Source of the DNA: Comamonas terrae
Lineage (GTDB): Bacteria > Pseudomonadota > Gammaproteobacteria > Burkholderiales > Burkholderiaceae_C
Assembly (NCBI RefSeq): GCF_001544075.1
Contig: NZ_BCNT01000003.1
Location: 124,001-188,000 of the forward strand
Direction: 5' to 3'
Length of the DNA: 64,000 bases
Part shown: piece after piece, positions 47,351-55,212 of the stretch
How positions within the stretch are numbered: the first letter of the stretch is position 1
How the letters are laid out: the number at the start of each line of letters is the position of its first letter
The notes under the pieces: generated by a model
Told to the model about the DNA's origin: nothing
What the model saw: the letters and a program-made list of their open reading frames with translations, nothing else
The model's database searches: none
Made by a program: the position numbers and the translations under genes

Positions 47351-47914
47351 TTATTTCTCCAAAACTTGCGGGCGCTGCGCATACGCCAGCTGTTCGCCCT
47401 GCTCCAGCAGCCATTGCAGCACCTGCGCGGGCCGGTTCAGGTCCAGCACGGGCTGGCGCGGCGGCACGGGCAGGGCCTGGGGCGCATCGGTGGCCACGGC
47501 CAGCACGCGCGCGTCGTGCGGGTACAGGGGCCCGGTGCCCTTGCCCTGCTCCACGCGGTCGGGCTGTTCGCGCCAGACCTCGATCTTGGGCACGTCGCCA
47601 TGCTTGAAGCCTTCGACCAGCACCCAGTCGACGCGGGGATCGAGCTCGGCCAGCATGTCGTGCACCGACAGCTCCATGGGTTGCTCGAACTCGCGCATCA
47701 GCGCCAGCCGGCGGTCCGATGCCAGCAGCACCTCGTACGCACCCGCTTCGCGGTGGCGCCAGCTGTCCTTGCCTTCGCGGTCCACGTCGAAGCGGTGGTG
47801 GGCATGCTTGACCACGGATACCCTGAGGCCGCGCTCGCGCATCAGCGCTACCACGGCTTCGACCAGCGTGGTCTTGCCCGAGCCCGAATATCCGGCAAAG
47901 CCGATGACCTTCAT
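47351..47914 (-). CDS. mobB: Molybdopterin-guanine dinucleotide biosynthesis protein B
   Basis: P-loop GTP-binding adaptor (187 aa) that assists formation of the guanine dinucleotide form of the molybdenum cofactor. The Walker A motif GYSGSGKTTL begins at residue 8, HAHHRFDVDREGKDSWRHR is the family motif, and LVEGFKHGDVPKIEVWR follows. The ATG at 47914 places the P-loop at the N-terminus as in relatives. First gene of mobB-moeA-moaD. Confidence 0.95.
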   Translation of the reverse strand: MKVIGFAGYSGSGKTTLVEAVVALMRERGLRVSVVKHAHHRFDVDREGKDSWRHREAGAYEVLLASDRRLALMREFEQPMELSVHDMLAELDPRVDWVLVEGFKHGDVPKIEVWREQPDRVEQGKGTGPLYPHDARVLAVATDAPQALPVPPRQPVLDLNRPAQVLQWLLEQGEQLAYAQRPQVLEK

Positions 47915-47967
47915 GCCGACCTCGCTTTGGCCGGCGCCTGCATGGCAATGGTTGGCGACATGAACCC

Positions 47968-48019
47968 TCTTTTTTTGATAGCTTCCCACGCTTTCCCATC
48001 AAGCGCTGGCAGCCATTTT
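47968..48019. repeat. Intergenic palindromic repeat, copy D
   Basis: Inverted relative to copies A-C: TTTTTTTGATAGCTTCC, then CGCTT / AAGCG around a 7-nt loop, then CTGGCAGCC. Between thrC and mobB. Confidence 0.7.
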
Positions 48020-48025
48020 CACCCA

Positions 48026-48063
48026 AAAAGAAAAAGCACCTGCAGCCAGGCTTCAGGTGCTTT
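48026..48063 (-). terminator. Rho-independent terminator after thrC
   Basis: Stem AAAGCACCTG / CAGGTGCTTT with an 11-nt loop. On the minus strand TTTTTCTTTTT follows. 19 nt after the thrC stop. Confidence 0.85.
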
Positions 48064-48081
48064 ATCCTCGGGCGGCGCAGA

Positions 48082-49506
48082 TCAGCGGCAGTGTTCCGCG
48101 ATGAAGGCCTTGACTTTCTCGGCATCGGCCGCCATGACGACCACGCGCTTGGGCAGCGACTCGATGCCGTCGAACTTGGCCGGACGGTCGGGCTGGCGGC
48201 CCAGCGCCTCCTCGATGGTCGCTGCGAACTTGATGGGCAGGGCGGTTTCCAGCACCAGCATGGGCTCCGCGCCCAGATGCTCGCGCGCGACCTTCACGCC
48301 GTCGGCCGTGTGGGTATCGATCATCTGGCCCAGGCGCTCGTAGCAGTCCTTGATGGTGGCCAGGCGGTCGGCATGCGTGCTCTTGCCGCTGACAAAGCCG
48401 TATTGCGCCGCAGCGTTCTGGAAGGCCGGATCCCGGCTCAGGTCGAACTTGCCTTCGCGGGCCACGCCCTCGGCAAACAGGGCCTTGGTGCGCGCGCCGT
48501 CGCGGCCGACCAGATCGAACACGAAGCGCTCGAAGTTGCTGGCCTTGGAAATGTCCATGGACGGGCTGGAAGTCTCGTAGGTGTGGGCCGCGCCGCGCAC
48601 CTGGTAGACGCCGGTGCGGAAGAACTCGTCGAGCACGTCGTTCTCGTTGGTGGCCACCACCAGCTTTGCAATCGGCAGGCCCATCTGGCGCGCCACGTGG
48701 CCGGCGCAGATGTTGCCGAAGTTGCCGCTGGGCACGGTGAAGCTGACCTTTTCGGCATTGCTCTTCGTGGCCTGCAGATAGCCCGCGAAGTAGTACACCA
48801 CCTGGGCCAGCAGGCGCGCCCAGTTGATGGAGTTGACGGTGCCGATCTTGTACTTCGCTTTGAAGGCGTGGTCGTTGCTGACCGCCTTGACGATGTCCTG
48901 GCAGTCGTCGAACACGCCCTCGATGGCGATGTTGTGGATGTTCTCGTCCTGCAGGCTGAACATCTGCGCCTGCTGGAAGGGGCTCATGCGGCCGTTGGGG
49001 CTGGTCATGAACACGCGCACGCCCTTCTTGCCGCGCATCGCGTACTCGGCTGCGCTGCCCGTGTCGCCGCTGGTGGCGCCCAGGATGTTGAGTTCCTCGC
49101 CGCGGCGGGCCAGCTCGTACTCGAACAGGTTGCCCAGCAGCTGCATGGCCATGTCCTTGAAGGCCAGCGTGGGACCGTTGGACAGGGCTTCGATCAGCAG
49201 ATGGCCCTCGAGCTGGCGCACCGGCACGATGGCATCGGTGCCGAATACTTCCCTGGTATAGGTCTTGGCGCACAGGGCGCGCAGGTCGTCGGCCGGAATG
49301 TCGTCGATATACAGCGACAGGATCTCGAAGGCCAGGGCCGCATAGCCCTGGGTGGCCAGCGTCTGGCGCAGCCGGGTCAGCTGGGCGTCGTCGATGCGTG
49401 GGTAGTGCTCGGGCAGGTACAGGCCGCCGTCGGGCGCCAGGCCTTCGAGCAGGATGTCGCAGAAACGCTTGCGGTCGGCATGACCGCGGGTGGACAGGTA
49501 CAGCAT
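48082..49506 (-). CDS. thrC: Threonine synthase
   Basis: PLP enzyme forming threonine from O-phosphohomoserine (474 aa, the long form found in beta-proteobacteria and yeast). The N-terminus MLYLSTRGHADRKRFCDILL is typical; the PLP lysine is Lys117 in LAFKDMAMQL; GATSGDTGSAAEYA binds phosphate. It lies 155 nt after an exported unknown protein that separates it from hom, and ends before a terminator. Confidence 0.97.
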   Translation of the reverse strand: MLYLSTRGHADRKRFCDILLEGLAPDGGLYLPEHYPRIDDAQLTRLRQTLATQGYAALAFEILSLYIDDIPADDLRALCAKTYTREVFGTDAIVPVRQLEGHLLIEALSNGPTLAFKDMAMQLLGNLFEYELARRGEELNILGATSGDTGSAAEYAMRGKKGVRVFMTSPNGRMSPFQQAQMFSLQDENIHNIAIEGVFDDCQDIVKAVSNDHAFKAKYKIGTVNSINWARLLAQVVYYFAGYLQATKSNAEKVSFTVPSGNFGNICAGHVARQMGLPIAKLVVATNENDVLDEFFRTGVYQVRGAAHTYETSSPSMDISKASNFERFVFDLVGRDGARTKALFAEGVAREGKFDLSRDPAFQNAAAQYGFVSGKSTHADRLATIKDCYERLGQMIDTHTADGVKVAREHLGAEPMLVLETALPIKFAATIEEALGRQPDRPAKFDGIESLPKRVVVMAADAEKVKAFIAEHCR

Positions 49507-49661
49507 CTCGAACTCGTCAAAAACAGTCTTCAGAACGGGCAGCCAAACGGGCAGGTGTCATGCCGCCAAGCCCTCCATTATCGGTCAGCGGGCCCGAAGC
49601 CACCGTGCGCCAATGCAGAGACCGGCCAACGCCGTTGCCTCGTCCCGCGCCAGGCGCAGGG

Positions 49662-50945
49662 TCAAGGCTGCAGGTAGCGCTCCGCCCCCGGCCTGACATA
49701 GGGCCTCAGGTCCTTGAACGGAACACTGACGCCGCTGCCCAGGCACACCCCCATGGCATGGCCTATGCCGGAAATCACAAAACTCATCCTGTCGGGCTTG
49801 TCGAACATCGGCGCCATGTACTGAGGCAGCAGGCCGGCGCAATCGTTGTCATCTCCGGCATGCCTGCGCGCTGCCTTGTCCAGAAAACGCAGGAAGCGAT
49901 CGCCGTACTCCAGCTTGTACTCGCCATATTTGGCCCCCTTGAGCAGTCGCGTGAAGTCCATGTAGCCGCCCCGCAGCAAATCCAGCACGAACGGATCGTA
50001 ATGATTGTTGGGATGGGCGCCGCCGCAATCGGTAGACCCCGACTCGACCACGCTCATCAGGGCCTTGCTCAGATACGTGACCTGGATTTGCTCGTTTTCA
50101 TAATTGCCCAGCGAGCCCGCCGCCGGCCCAAGGTTCAGATAGAGAGAGGCGCGGCAGCCCAGCGCTTCCAGGCTCATGGCCCAGTGGCGCTGCTCCAGCA
50201 GGGCATTGGTCCGGGCCAGAATCCGGGCATCGGGATGGCGGGTAAGGCGCGGGTACCAGAGCCTGGTACGGGCGTCGCGCACGGGCTGCCAGGCCAGATC
50301 CTGCGCAATCACCACTTCCCGGCCTCGCTCCAGCGGCTGCCCGGCAACGCGCAAATAGTCATAGGGCGTGGTCTGCTCGCTGATGGCAACGCCTTGCGAG
50401 ACGCTGCTGCCAGCCCCTTGCACGATGGCCTGGGTCACCGCTTCCACGCCTTGCGGCGCAATCCTTTCGGGATCGTAGTGCGCAATGCGCCGGAGGCTCA
50501 GCGGCAGTTTCTTGCCATGAATGTGATCCACCCATTCGCCGCTCAGGCCGTCGCCCTGCGGCTGCAGGCTCCAGACCACGGCGCGCTGGCTGGCATCGGT
50601 GAACAGCGGCGCATCCTTGCCCAGCTTTTCCGTCAGCTCCGGCGTGAGCGGCTGCGCCTCGGCCAGCGCATTGAGGGGCCCCTGGAGCGGAATATCCACG
50701 CCATGGCGGCGGTAGAAATAGCGTCCCTGGCGCGAACCGTCGGCCTGGGGCCTGCCCAGCTCCATCACCACCTCGGAGCCGCCGAGCGTTCCGCGATAGA
50801 CATCCACGGGCGCAGCAACGGCTGCGGCTGCGCCAGCCACAGAAACGGAAAAGGCCAGCGCCACGGGGCGCCAGCCTCTGGAGGGAAGGCCGGTGCGCGA
50901 ATCGCACTGGACGGGAAGGGTTCCGGCTCGAGTGCGATCGCGCAT
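49662..50945 (-). CDS. Exported protein of unknown function between hom and thrC
   Basis: A 427-aa protein with an N-terminal hydrophobic segment (about residues 27-45, VALAFSVSVAGAAAAVAA) following a basic start, so probably a secreted periplasmic protein. The mature part has six cysteines. One segment near VTYLSKALMSVVESGSTDCG followed by GAHPNNHYDPFVLDL recalls the GGAHP motif of DUF3298/RsiV-type domains; this is a weak similarity. It starts 8 nt after the hom stop, so it is likely in the hom operon. Its link to threonine synthesis, if any, is unclear. Confidence 0.72.
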   Translation of the reverse strand: MRDRTRAGTLPVQCDSRTGLPSRGWRPVALAFSVSVAGAAAAVAAPVDVYRGTLGGSEVVMELGRPQADGSRQGRYFYRRHGVDIPLQGPLNALAEAQPLTPELTEKLGKDAPLFTDASQRAVVWSLQPQGDGLSGEWVDHIHGKKLPLSLRRIAHYDPERIAPQGVEAVTQAIVQGAGSSVSQGVAISEQTTPYDYLRVAGQPLERGREVVIAQDLAWQPVRDARTRLWYPRLTRHPDARILARTNALLEQRHWAMSLEALGCRASLYLNLGPAAGSLGNYENEQIQVTYLSKALMSVVESGSTDCGGAHPNNHYDPFVLDLLRGGYMDFTRLLKGAKYGEYKLEYGDRFLRFLDKAARRHAGDDNDCAGLLPQYMAPMFDKPDRMSFVISGIGHAMGVCLGSGVSVPFKDLRPYVRPGAERYLQP

Positions 50946-50953
50946 GGGCTTTC

Positions 50954-52288
50954 TCAGTTGAGTTCTTCCTTGCGGATGCGGGTAATGGGCGCCAGCACCG
51001 TGGGCAGGCCCTGGATTTGCGCCAGCACGGCGTCCATATTTCCTTCGCGGGTGTCGTGCGTGAGGATGATCAGGTCGGTCTGGGTCGAGCCTTCGCCGCC
51101 CACCTCGTCGGCTTCGCGCTGCAGCACGGCATCGATGCTGATGCCGGCTTCGGCCAGCAGGCCGGTGATCTTGGCCAGCACGCCGGCCTCGTCGGACACG
51201 CGGATGCGCACGTAGTAACTGGTCACGACTTCGCCCATGGGCAGCACGGGCAGGTCCTTGCCGGCGGCGCCCAGCGTGTGGGACTGGAAGGCCAGCGGCG
51301 GCACGCGGTGGGCCGGGTCGGCGTCGTGCAGGCGGGCGATATCCACCAGGTCGGCGATCACGGCCGATGCCGTGGGCTCGGAGCCCGCACCCTTGCCGTA
51401 GTATAGGGTCGCGCCCACGGCGTCGCCATGCACGACCACGGCGTTCATCGCGCCTTCCACGTTGGCGATCAGGCGCTTGGCCGGCACCAGCGACGGGTGC
51501 ACGCGCAGCTCGATGCCCTTGTCGGCACGCTTGGTGATGCCCAGCAGCTTGATGCGATAGCCCAGTTGCTCGGCATAGCGGATGTCGGCCGCGGACAGCT
51601 TGGTGATGCCCTCCACATAGGCCTTGTCGAACTGCACCGGGATGCCGAAGGCAATGGCGCTGATCAGGGTGGCCTTGTGGGCGGCGTCCACGCCTTCGAT
51701 GTCGAAGGTGGGGTCAGCCTCGGCGTAGCCCAGGCGCTGGGCTTCCTTGAGCACCACGTCGAAGTCCAGGCCCTTGTCGCGCATCTCGGACAGGATGAAG
51801 TTGGTCGTGCCGTTGATGATGCCGGCCACCCACTGGATCTCGTTGGCCGTCAGGCCTTCGCGCAGCGCCTTGATGATGGGGATGCCGCCGGCCACAGCCG
51901 CCTCGAAGGCCACGATCACGCCCTTTTCGGCGGCGGCCTTGAAGATTTCCGTGCCGTGCACGGCCAGCAGCGCCTTGTTGGCGGTGACCACGTGCTTGCC
52001 GGCCGCGATGGCTTCGAGCACCAGGGCCTTGGCGATGCCGTAGCCGCCGATCAGCTCCACCACCACGTCGATGTCGGGATTGGCGATGATCTCGCGCGCA
52101 TCGCCCACCACCTTGGCCTTGTCGCCGACCACGCTCCTGGCGCGGGCCGTATCCAAGTCGGCCACCATGGCAATCTCAATGCCACGGCCCGCGCGACGGC
52201 GAATCTCGTCCTGGTTGCGTTCCAGCACATTGAAAGTACCGCTACCCACGGTGCCAATGCCCAACAGGCCTACTTGGATTGGTTTCAT
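50954..52288 (-). CDS. hom: Homoserine dehydrogenase
   Basis: Reduces aspartate semialdehyde to homoserine, the branch point to threonine and methionine (444 aa). The NAD(P)-binding motif GLLGIGTVGSG is at residues 8-18; VTANKALLA and the catalytic stretch FEAAVAGGIPIIKALREGL follow. A C-terminal ACT domain (about 355-435, YYVRIRVSDEAGVLAKITGL) suggests allosteric control by threonine. Downstream of an alaT-like gene, with a structured element in between. Confidence 0.97.
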   Translation of the reverse strand: MKPIQVGLLGIGTVGSGTFNVLERNQDEIRRRAGRGIEIAMVADLDTARARSVVGDKAKVVGDAREIIANPDIDVVVELIGGYGIAKALVLEAIAAGKHVVTANKALLAVHGTEIFKAAAEKGVIVAFEAAVAGGIPIIKALREGLTANEIQWVAGIINGTTNFILSEMRDKGLDFDVVLKEAQRLGYAEADPTFDIEGVDAAHKATLISAIAFGIPVQFDKAYVEGITKLSAADIRYAEQLGYRIKLLGITKRADKGIELRVHPSLVPAKRLIANVEGAMNAVVVHGDAVGATLYYGKGAGSEPTASAVIADLVDIARLHDADPAHRVPPLAFQSHTLGAAGKDLPVLPMGEVVTSYYVRIRVSDEAGVLAKITGLLAEAGISIDAVLQREADEVGGEGSTQTDLIILTHDTREGNMDAVLAQIQGLPTVLAPITRIRKEELN

Positions 52289-52302
52289 AAACTTCAGAGG
52301 TA

Positions 52303-52352
52303 AAACACGCTTCGGCGCTTGCCAGTCAAGCGCCTTCAGCTATCGAAAAAAG
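52303..52352. repeat. Intergenic palindromic repeat, copy E
   Basis: GGCGCTTG / CAAGCGCC stem (8 bp, 5-nt loop) followed by TTCAGCTATCGAAAAAAG. Upstream of hom, directly beside the three-way-junction element. Confidence 0.7.
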
Positions 52353-52359
52353 ATTCACG

Positions 52360-52439
52360 GCTTGCGCCCACCGGATGCAGGCAAGATCTTTGCCTTGAAG
52401 AACGGCTCTGGCGCCTTCTTCCTTCTTGTGGGCGCAAGC
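52360..52439 (-). other. Three-way-junction structured RNA candidate between alaT and hom
   Basis: A perfect 12-bp outer stem (GCTTGCGCCCAC / GTGGGCGCAAGC) encloses two further stems. On the minus strand these are GAAGAAGGC / GCC-g-TTCTTC with one bulged base and loop GCCAGA, and AGGCAA / TTGCCT with loop AGATC. It starts 10 nt after the alaT-like stop and ends 71 nt before the hom ATG. A T-run follows only 8 nt later, so a plain terminator is a less good fit. Confidence 0.55.
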
Positions 52440-52449
52440 TTCAGGATTC

Positions 52450-53736
52450 CTAGGCCGCCTTCTCCACCTTGGCAACCTTGGGCTGCTGCAGCTGCGCGGC
52501 GCGGGGCTTGTCCGTGCCGTGGCGCTGGCGGTACCTGGCCAGGAAGGCAGCCAGGCGGTTGATGGCCTCGCGCAGGTCCGCCTCGTGCGGCAGGAACACG
52601 ATGCGGAAGTGGTCGGGTTCGGGCCAGTTGAAGCCCGTGCCCTGCACCAGCATGACCTTGGTCTCCTGCAGCACCTCGAGGAAGAACTCCTGATCGTCCT
52701 GGATCGGATAGACCGCGGGGTCCAGGCGCGGGAACATGTACAGCGCCGCCTGGGGCTTGACGCAGGACACGCCCGGAATGGCGTTGATCATCTCCCAGGC
52801 CAGATCGCGCTGCACCCGCAGGCGGCCACCTTCCCTGACCAGCTCGTCGATGCTCTGGTGGCCGCCCAGCGCCGTCTGCACGGCCCACTGGCCCGGCACG
52901 TTGGCGCACAGGCGCATGTTCGAGAGCATGTTCAGGCCCTCGATGTAGTCCCTGGCGGGCTTCTTGTCGCCCGAGATCACCATCCAGCCGGCGCGGTAGC
53001 CGCAGCTGCGGTAGGCCTTGGACAGCGAGTTGAAGGTGATGGTCAGCACATCGGTGGACAGGCTGCCCAGCGGCGTGTGCCTGACATCGTCGTACAGCAC
53101 CTTGTCGTAGACCTCGTCGGCGAATATCACCAGGCCGTGCTCGCGGGCGATCTGCACGATCTCCAGCAGCAGTTCTCTGGAATACAGTGCGCCCGTGGGG
53201 TTGTTGGGGTTGATGACCACGATGGCCTTGGTGCGCGGCGTGATCTTGGCGCGGATGTCGTCCAGGCGCGGCATCCAGCCATTGGCCTCATCGCACAGGT
53301 AGTGCACGGGCGTGCCGCCGGACAGGCTGGTCACGGCCGTCCACAGCGGATAGTCGGGCGCGGGCAGCAGCATTTCGTCGCCGTTGTCCAGCAGCGCGTT
53401 GGTGGCCAGCGCGATCAGCTCCGAGGCGCCGTTGCCCAGGAAGATGTCGTCCAGCGTCACGCCCTTGATGCCCTGGCGCTGGGTTTCGTGCATCACGGCC
53501 TTGCGCGCCGCGAAAATGCCCTTGCTGTCGGAATAGCCGGCCGAGTTGGGCAGGTTGCGGATCATGTCCTGCTGCACTTCCTCGGGGGCGTCGAAGCCGA
53601 ACACGGCCAGATTGCCGATGTTGAGCTTGATGATCTTCTGGCCGTCCTCCTCCATCTTCTTGGCCGCGTCCATGATGGGCCCGCGGATGTCATAACAGAC
53701 GTTGGCTAGTTTTGCGGATTTTTGAACGGTCTTCAT
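52450..53736 (-). CDS. alaT: Alanine/valine-type aminotransferase (AlaT-like)
   Basis: Class I PLP aminotransferase (428 aa), probably pyruvate-alanine or valine transamination. The N-terminus IRGPIMDAAKKMEEDGQKII and NIGNLAVFGFDAPEEVQQD are typical of AlaT. VINPNNPTGALYS binds the substrate side, and Lys240 in NSLSKAYRSCGYR holds PLP. The C-terminal ~25 residues are a basic extension not found in E. coli AlaT. The frame is open upstream, but the ATG at 53736 fits the family. It precedes hom. Confidence 0.92.
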   Translation of the reverse strand: MKTVQKSAKLANVCYDIRGPIMDAAKKMEEDGQKIIKLNIGNLAVFGFDAPEEVQQDMIRNLPNSAGYSDSKGIFAARKAVMHETQRQGIKGVTLDDIFLGNGASELIALATNALLDNGDEMLLPAPDYPLWTAVTSLSGGTPVHYLCDEANGWMPRLDDIRAKITPRTKAIVVINPNNPTGALYSRELLLEIVQIAREHGLVIFADEVYDKVLYDDVRHTPLGSLSTDVLTITFNSLSKAYRSCGYRAGWMVISGDKKPARDYIEGLNMLSNMRLCANVPGQWAVQTALGGHQSIDELVREGGRLRVQRDLAWEMINAIPGVSCVKPQAALYMFPRLDPAVYPIQDDQEFFLEVLQETKVMLVQGTGFNWPEPDHFRIVFLPHEADLREAINRLAAFLARYRQRHGTDKPRAAQLQQPKVAKVEKAA

Positions 53737-53961
53737 GCTCAAGATAGGAGGAAAGGGTTTTGAGGCACGCCACGGCGCACTGCACGCCACGGTGAAACCT
53801 ATAATTTGACCACAGTTCCGCATTGCAGCAAGGTCCCCACCCTGGCTGCATGGAGACCAGCGAACATGCGGACGCCTTTTGCGCCGGCGCACGCGGCCGC
53901 CGGCCTCCTGCCACACCCCAACCACCTTGCGTGCGCCGCGCCGTCTGCGCACCCGAACGCC

Positions 53962-54330
53962 ATGAAACTCCAGGCCGACAAATTCGAAGCGCAATCCATC
54001 ACCGGCTACGGCCCGGGCTGGATTGCGGTAGACCAGCAAAACCACGAGCACAGCCTGATCGTGGGCGCGCGCGGCCTGCTCCAGGAGTGGAACTGCGCGC
54101 GCTTCGAGGACCTCACGCCCGCCCACTTCGAGGAGCTGGCCCGGCTCGACGCCGAGGTCATCATCTTCGGCAGCGGCGCGCGCAACCGCTTTCCGCCGCC
54201 GGCCTGGCTCAAACCGCTGATGGAAAAGCGCATGGGGCTGGAAACCATGGACACGCATTCGGCGTGCCGCACCTACAACATCCTTGCCGGAGAAGGCCGC
54301 AATGTGATTGCAGCCCTACTTCTGGAGTAG
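53962..54330 (+). CDS. Mth938-like domain protein (DUF498)
   Basis: A small soluble protein (122 aa) of the Mth938/NDUFAF3-like family. Marks are SITGYGPGWIAVDQ, DAEVIIFGSGARNRFP and MDTHSACRTYNILAGEGRNV. Mitochondrial relatives assist complex I assembly; the bacterial function is not established. The ATG at 53962 is chosen over an open frame to 53806 because it gives the family start. Divergent from the alaT-like gene. Confidence 0.87.
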   Translation: MKLQADKFEAQSITGYGPGWIAVDQQNHEHSLIVGARGLLQEWNCARFEDLTPAHFEELARLDAEVIIFGSGARNRFPPPAWLKPLMEKRMGLETMDTHSACRTYNILAGEGRNVIAALLLE

Positions 54331-54483
54331 ACTCCTCGCCCCTCAATAGGGGGAATACGTATTTCAGGGTAAAATCGCTGGTTGCGGTTGGGGGCGCCTT
54401 GGCTGGTCGATAAAAACAAGAATACGCAACGACACAAAGGCGCCTTCGGCATTTCAACGACTACACCCGAGAGATACAAGCGC

Positions 54484-54972
54484 ATGGCGATCGTTGTCAA
54501 CAAACCCCTTCCTGAATTTGAAGCCAACGCTACCGGCGGGATCAAGGTGACCAACACCTCCCACACGGGCCAGATTCTGATCCTGTATTTTTACCCCAAG
54601 GACAATACGCCCGGTTGTACAACGGAAGCAATGCAGTTTCGCGATAAATACAAGGATTTCGTGAAAGCTGGCGCCACCGTGTTCGGGGTTTCGCGCGACA
54701 ACATGAAGTCGCACGACGACTTCAAGGCCAAGCTCGAGCTGCCGTTCGAGCTGATTGCCGACACCGAAGAGAAAATGTGCCATATGTTCGGCGTGGTCAA
54801 GAACAAGATCATGTACGGCAAGAAGGTCAAGGGCATCGAGCGCTCCACCTTCCTGGTCGGCCCCGACGGCCTGCTGGCGCAGGAATGGCGCGGCCTGAAG
54901 GTCCCCGGCCATGTGGACGAGGTGCTCAAGGCCGTGAAGGCCATCAAGGCCCAGGACAAGAAGGTCGCCTGA
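54484..54972 (+). CDS. bcp: Thioredoxin-dependent peroxiredoxin (Bcp/PrxQ-like)
   Basis: Thiol peroxidase (162 aa) that reduces hydroperoxides. The peroxidatic Cys45 lies in FYPKDNTPGCTTEA. The residue five places on, a resolving cysteine in E. coli Bcp, is Met50; the only other cysteine is Cys99. It could therefore act as a 1-Cys or an atypical 2-Cys enzyme. A 153-nt leader upstream contains an inverted GGCGCCTT / AAGGCGCC pair. A terminator follows the gene. Confidence 0.93.
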   Translation: MAIVVNKPLPEFEANATGGIKVTNTSHTGQILILYFYPKDNTPGCTTEAMQFRDKYKDFVKAGATVFGVSRDNMKSHDDFKAKLELPFELIADTEEKMCHMFGVVKNKIMYGKKVKGIERSTFLVGPDGLLAQEWRGLKVPGHVDEVLKAVKAIKAQDKKVA

Positions 54973-55143
54973 GCCCCTGCCACCCGGACGCGGCACGGCG
55001 GCGAAACACCTGCACCCGCAATGTTTCACCGTCTTTAACAGCGCCGCCGCCCCGCAAAGAATCGGAAATCCGGCCTGAGCGCCCACCGGGCTATGCATAA
55101 TGGGGCAATGCCTCAGTGCTACGCAGTTTTTCCTTTTCACCCA

Positions 55144-55182
55144 CACAAAGCCGCCTCGGTTTCCAGGCGGCTTTGTGCTTTT
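55144..55182 (+). terminator. Rho-independent terminator between bcp and phoH-like gene
   Basis: Stem CACAAAGCCGCCT / AGGCGGCTTTGTG (13 bp, 8-nt loop) followed by CTTTTT. Confidence 0.9.
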
Positions 55183-55212
55183 TGATCCTTGTTGAGGAAC
55201 GGTTCGTCCACT

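Noticed and set aside
52450-54258. 602-aa version of the AlaT-like protein
   Set aside because: The upstream part is antisense to the Mth938-like gene and its leader and has no family similarity.
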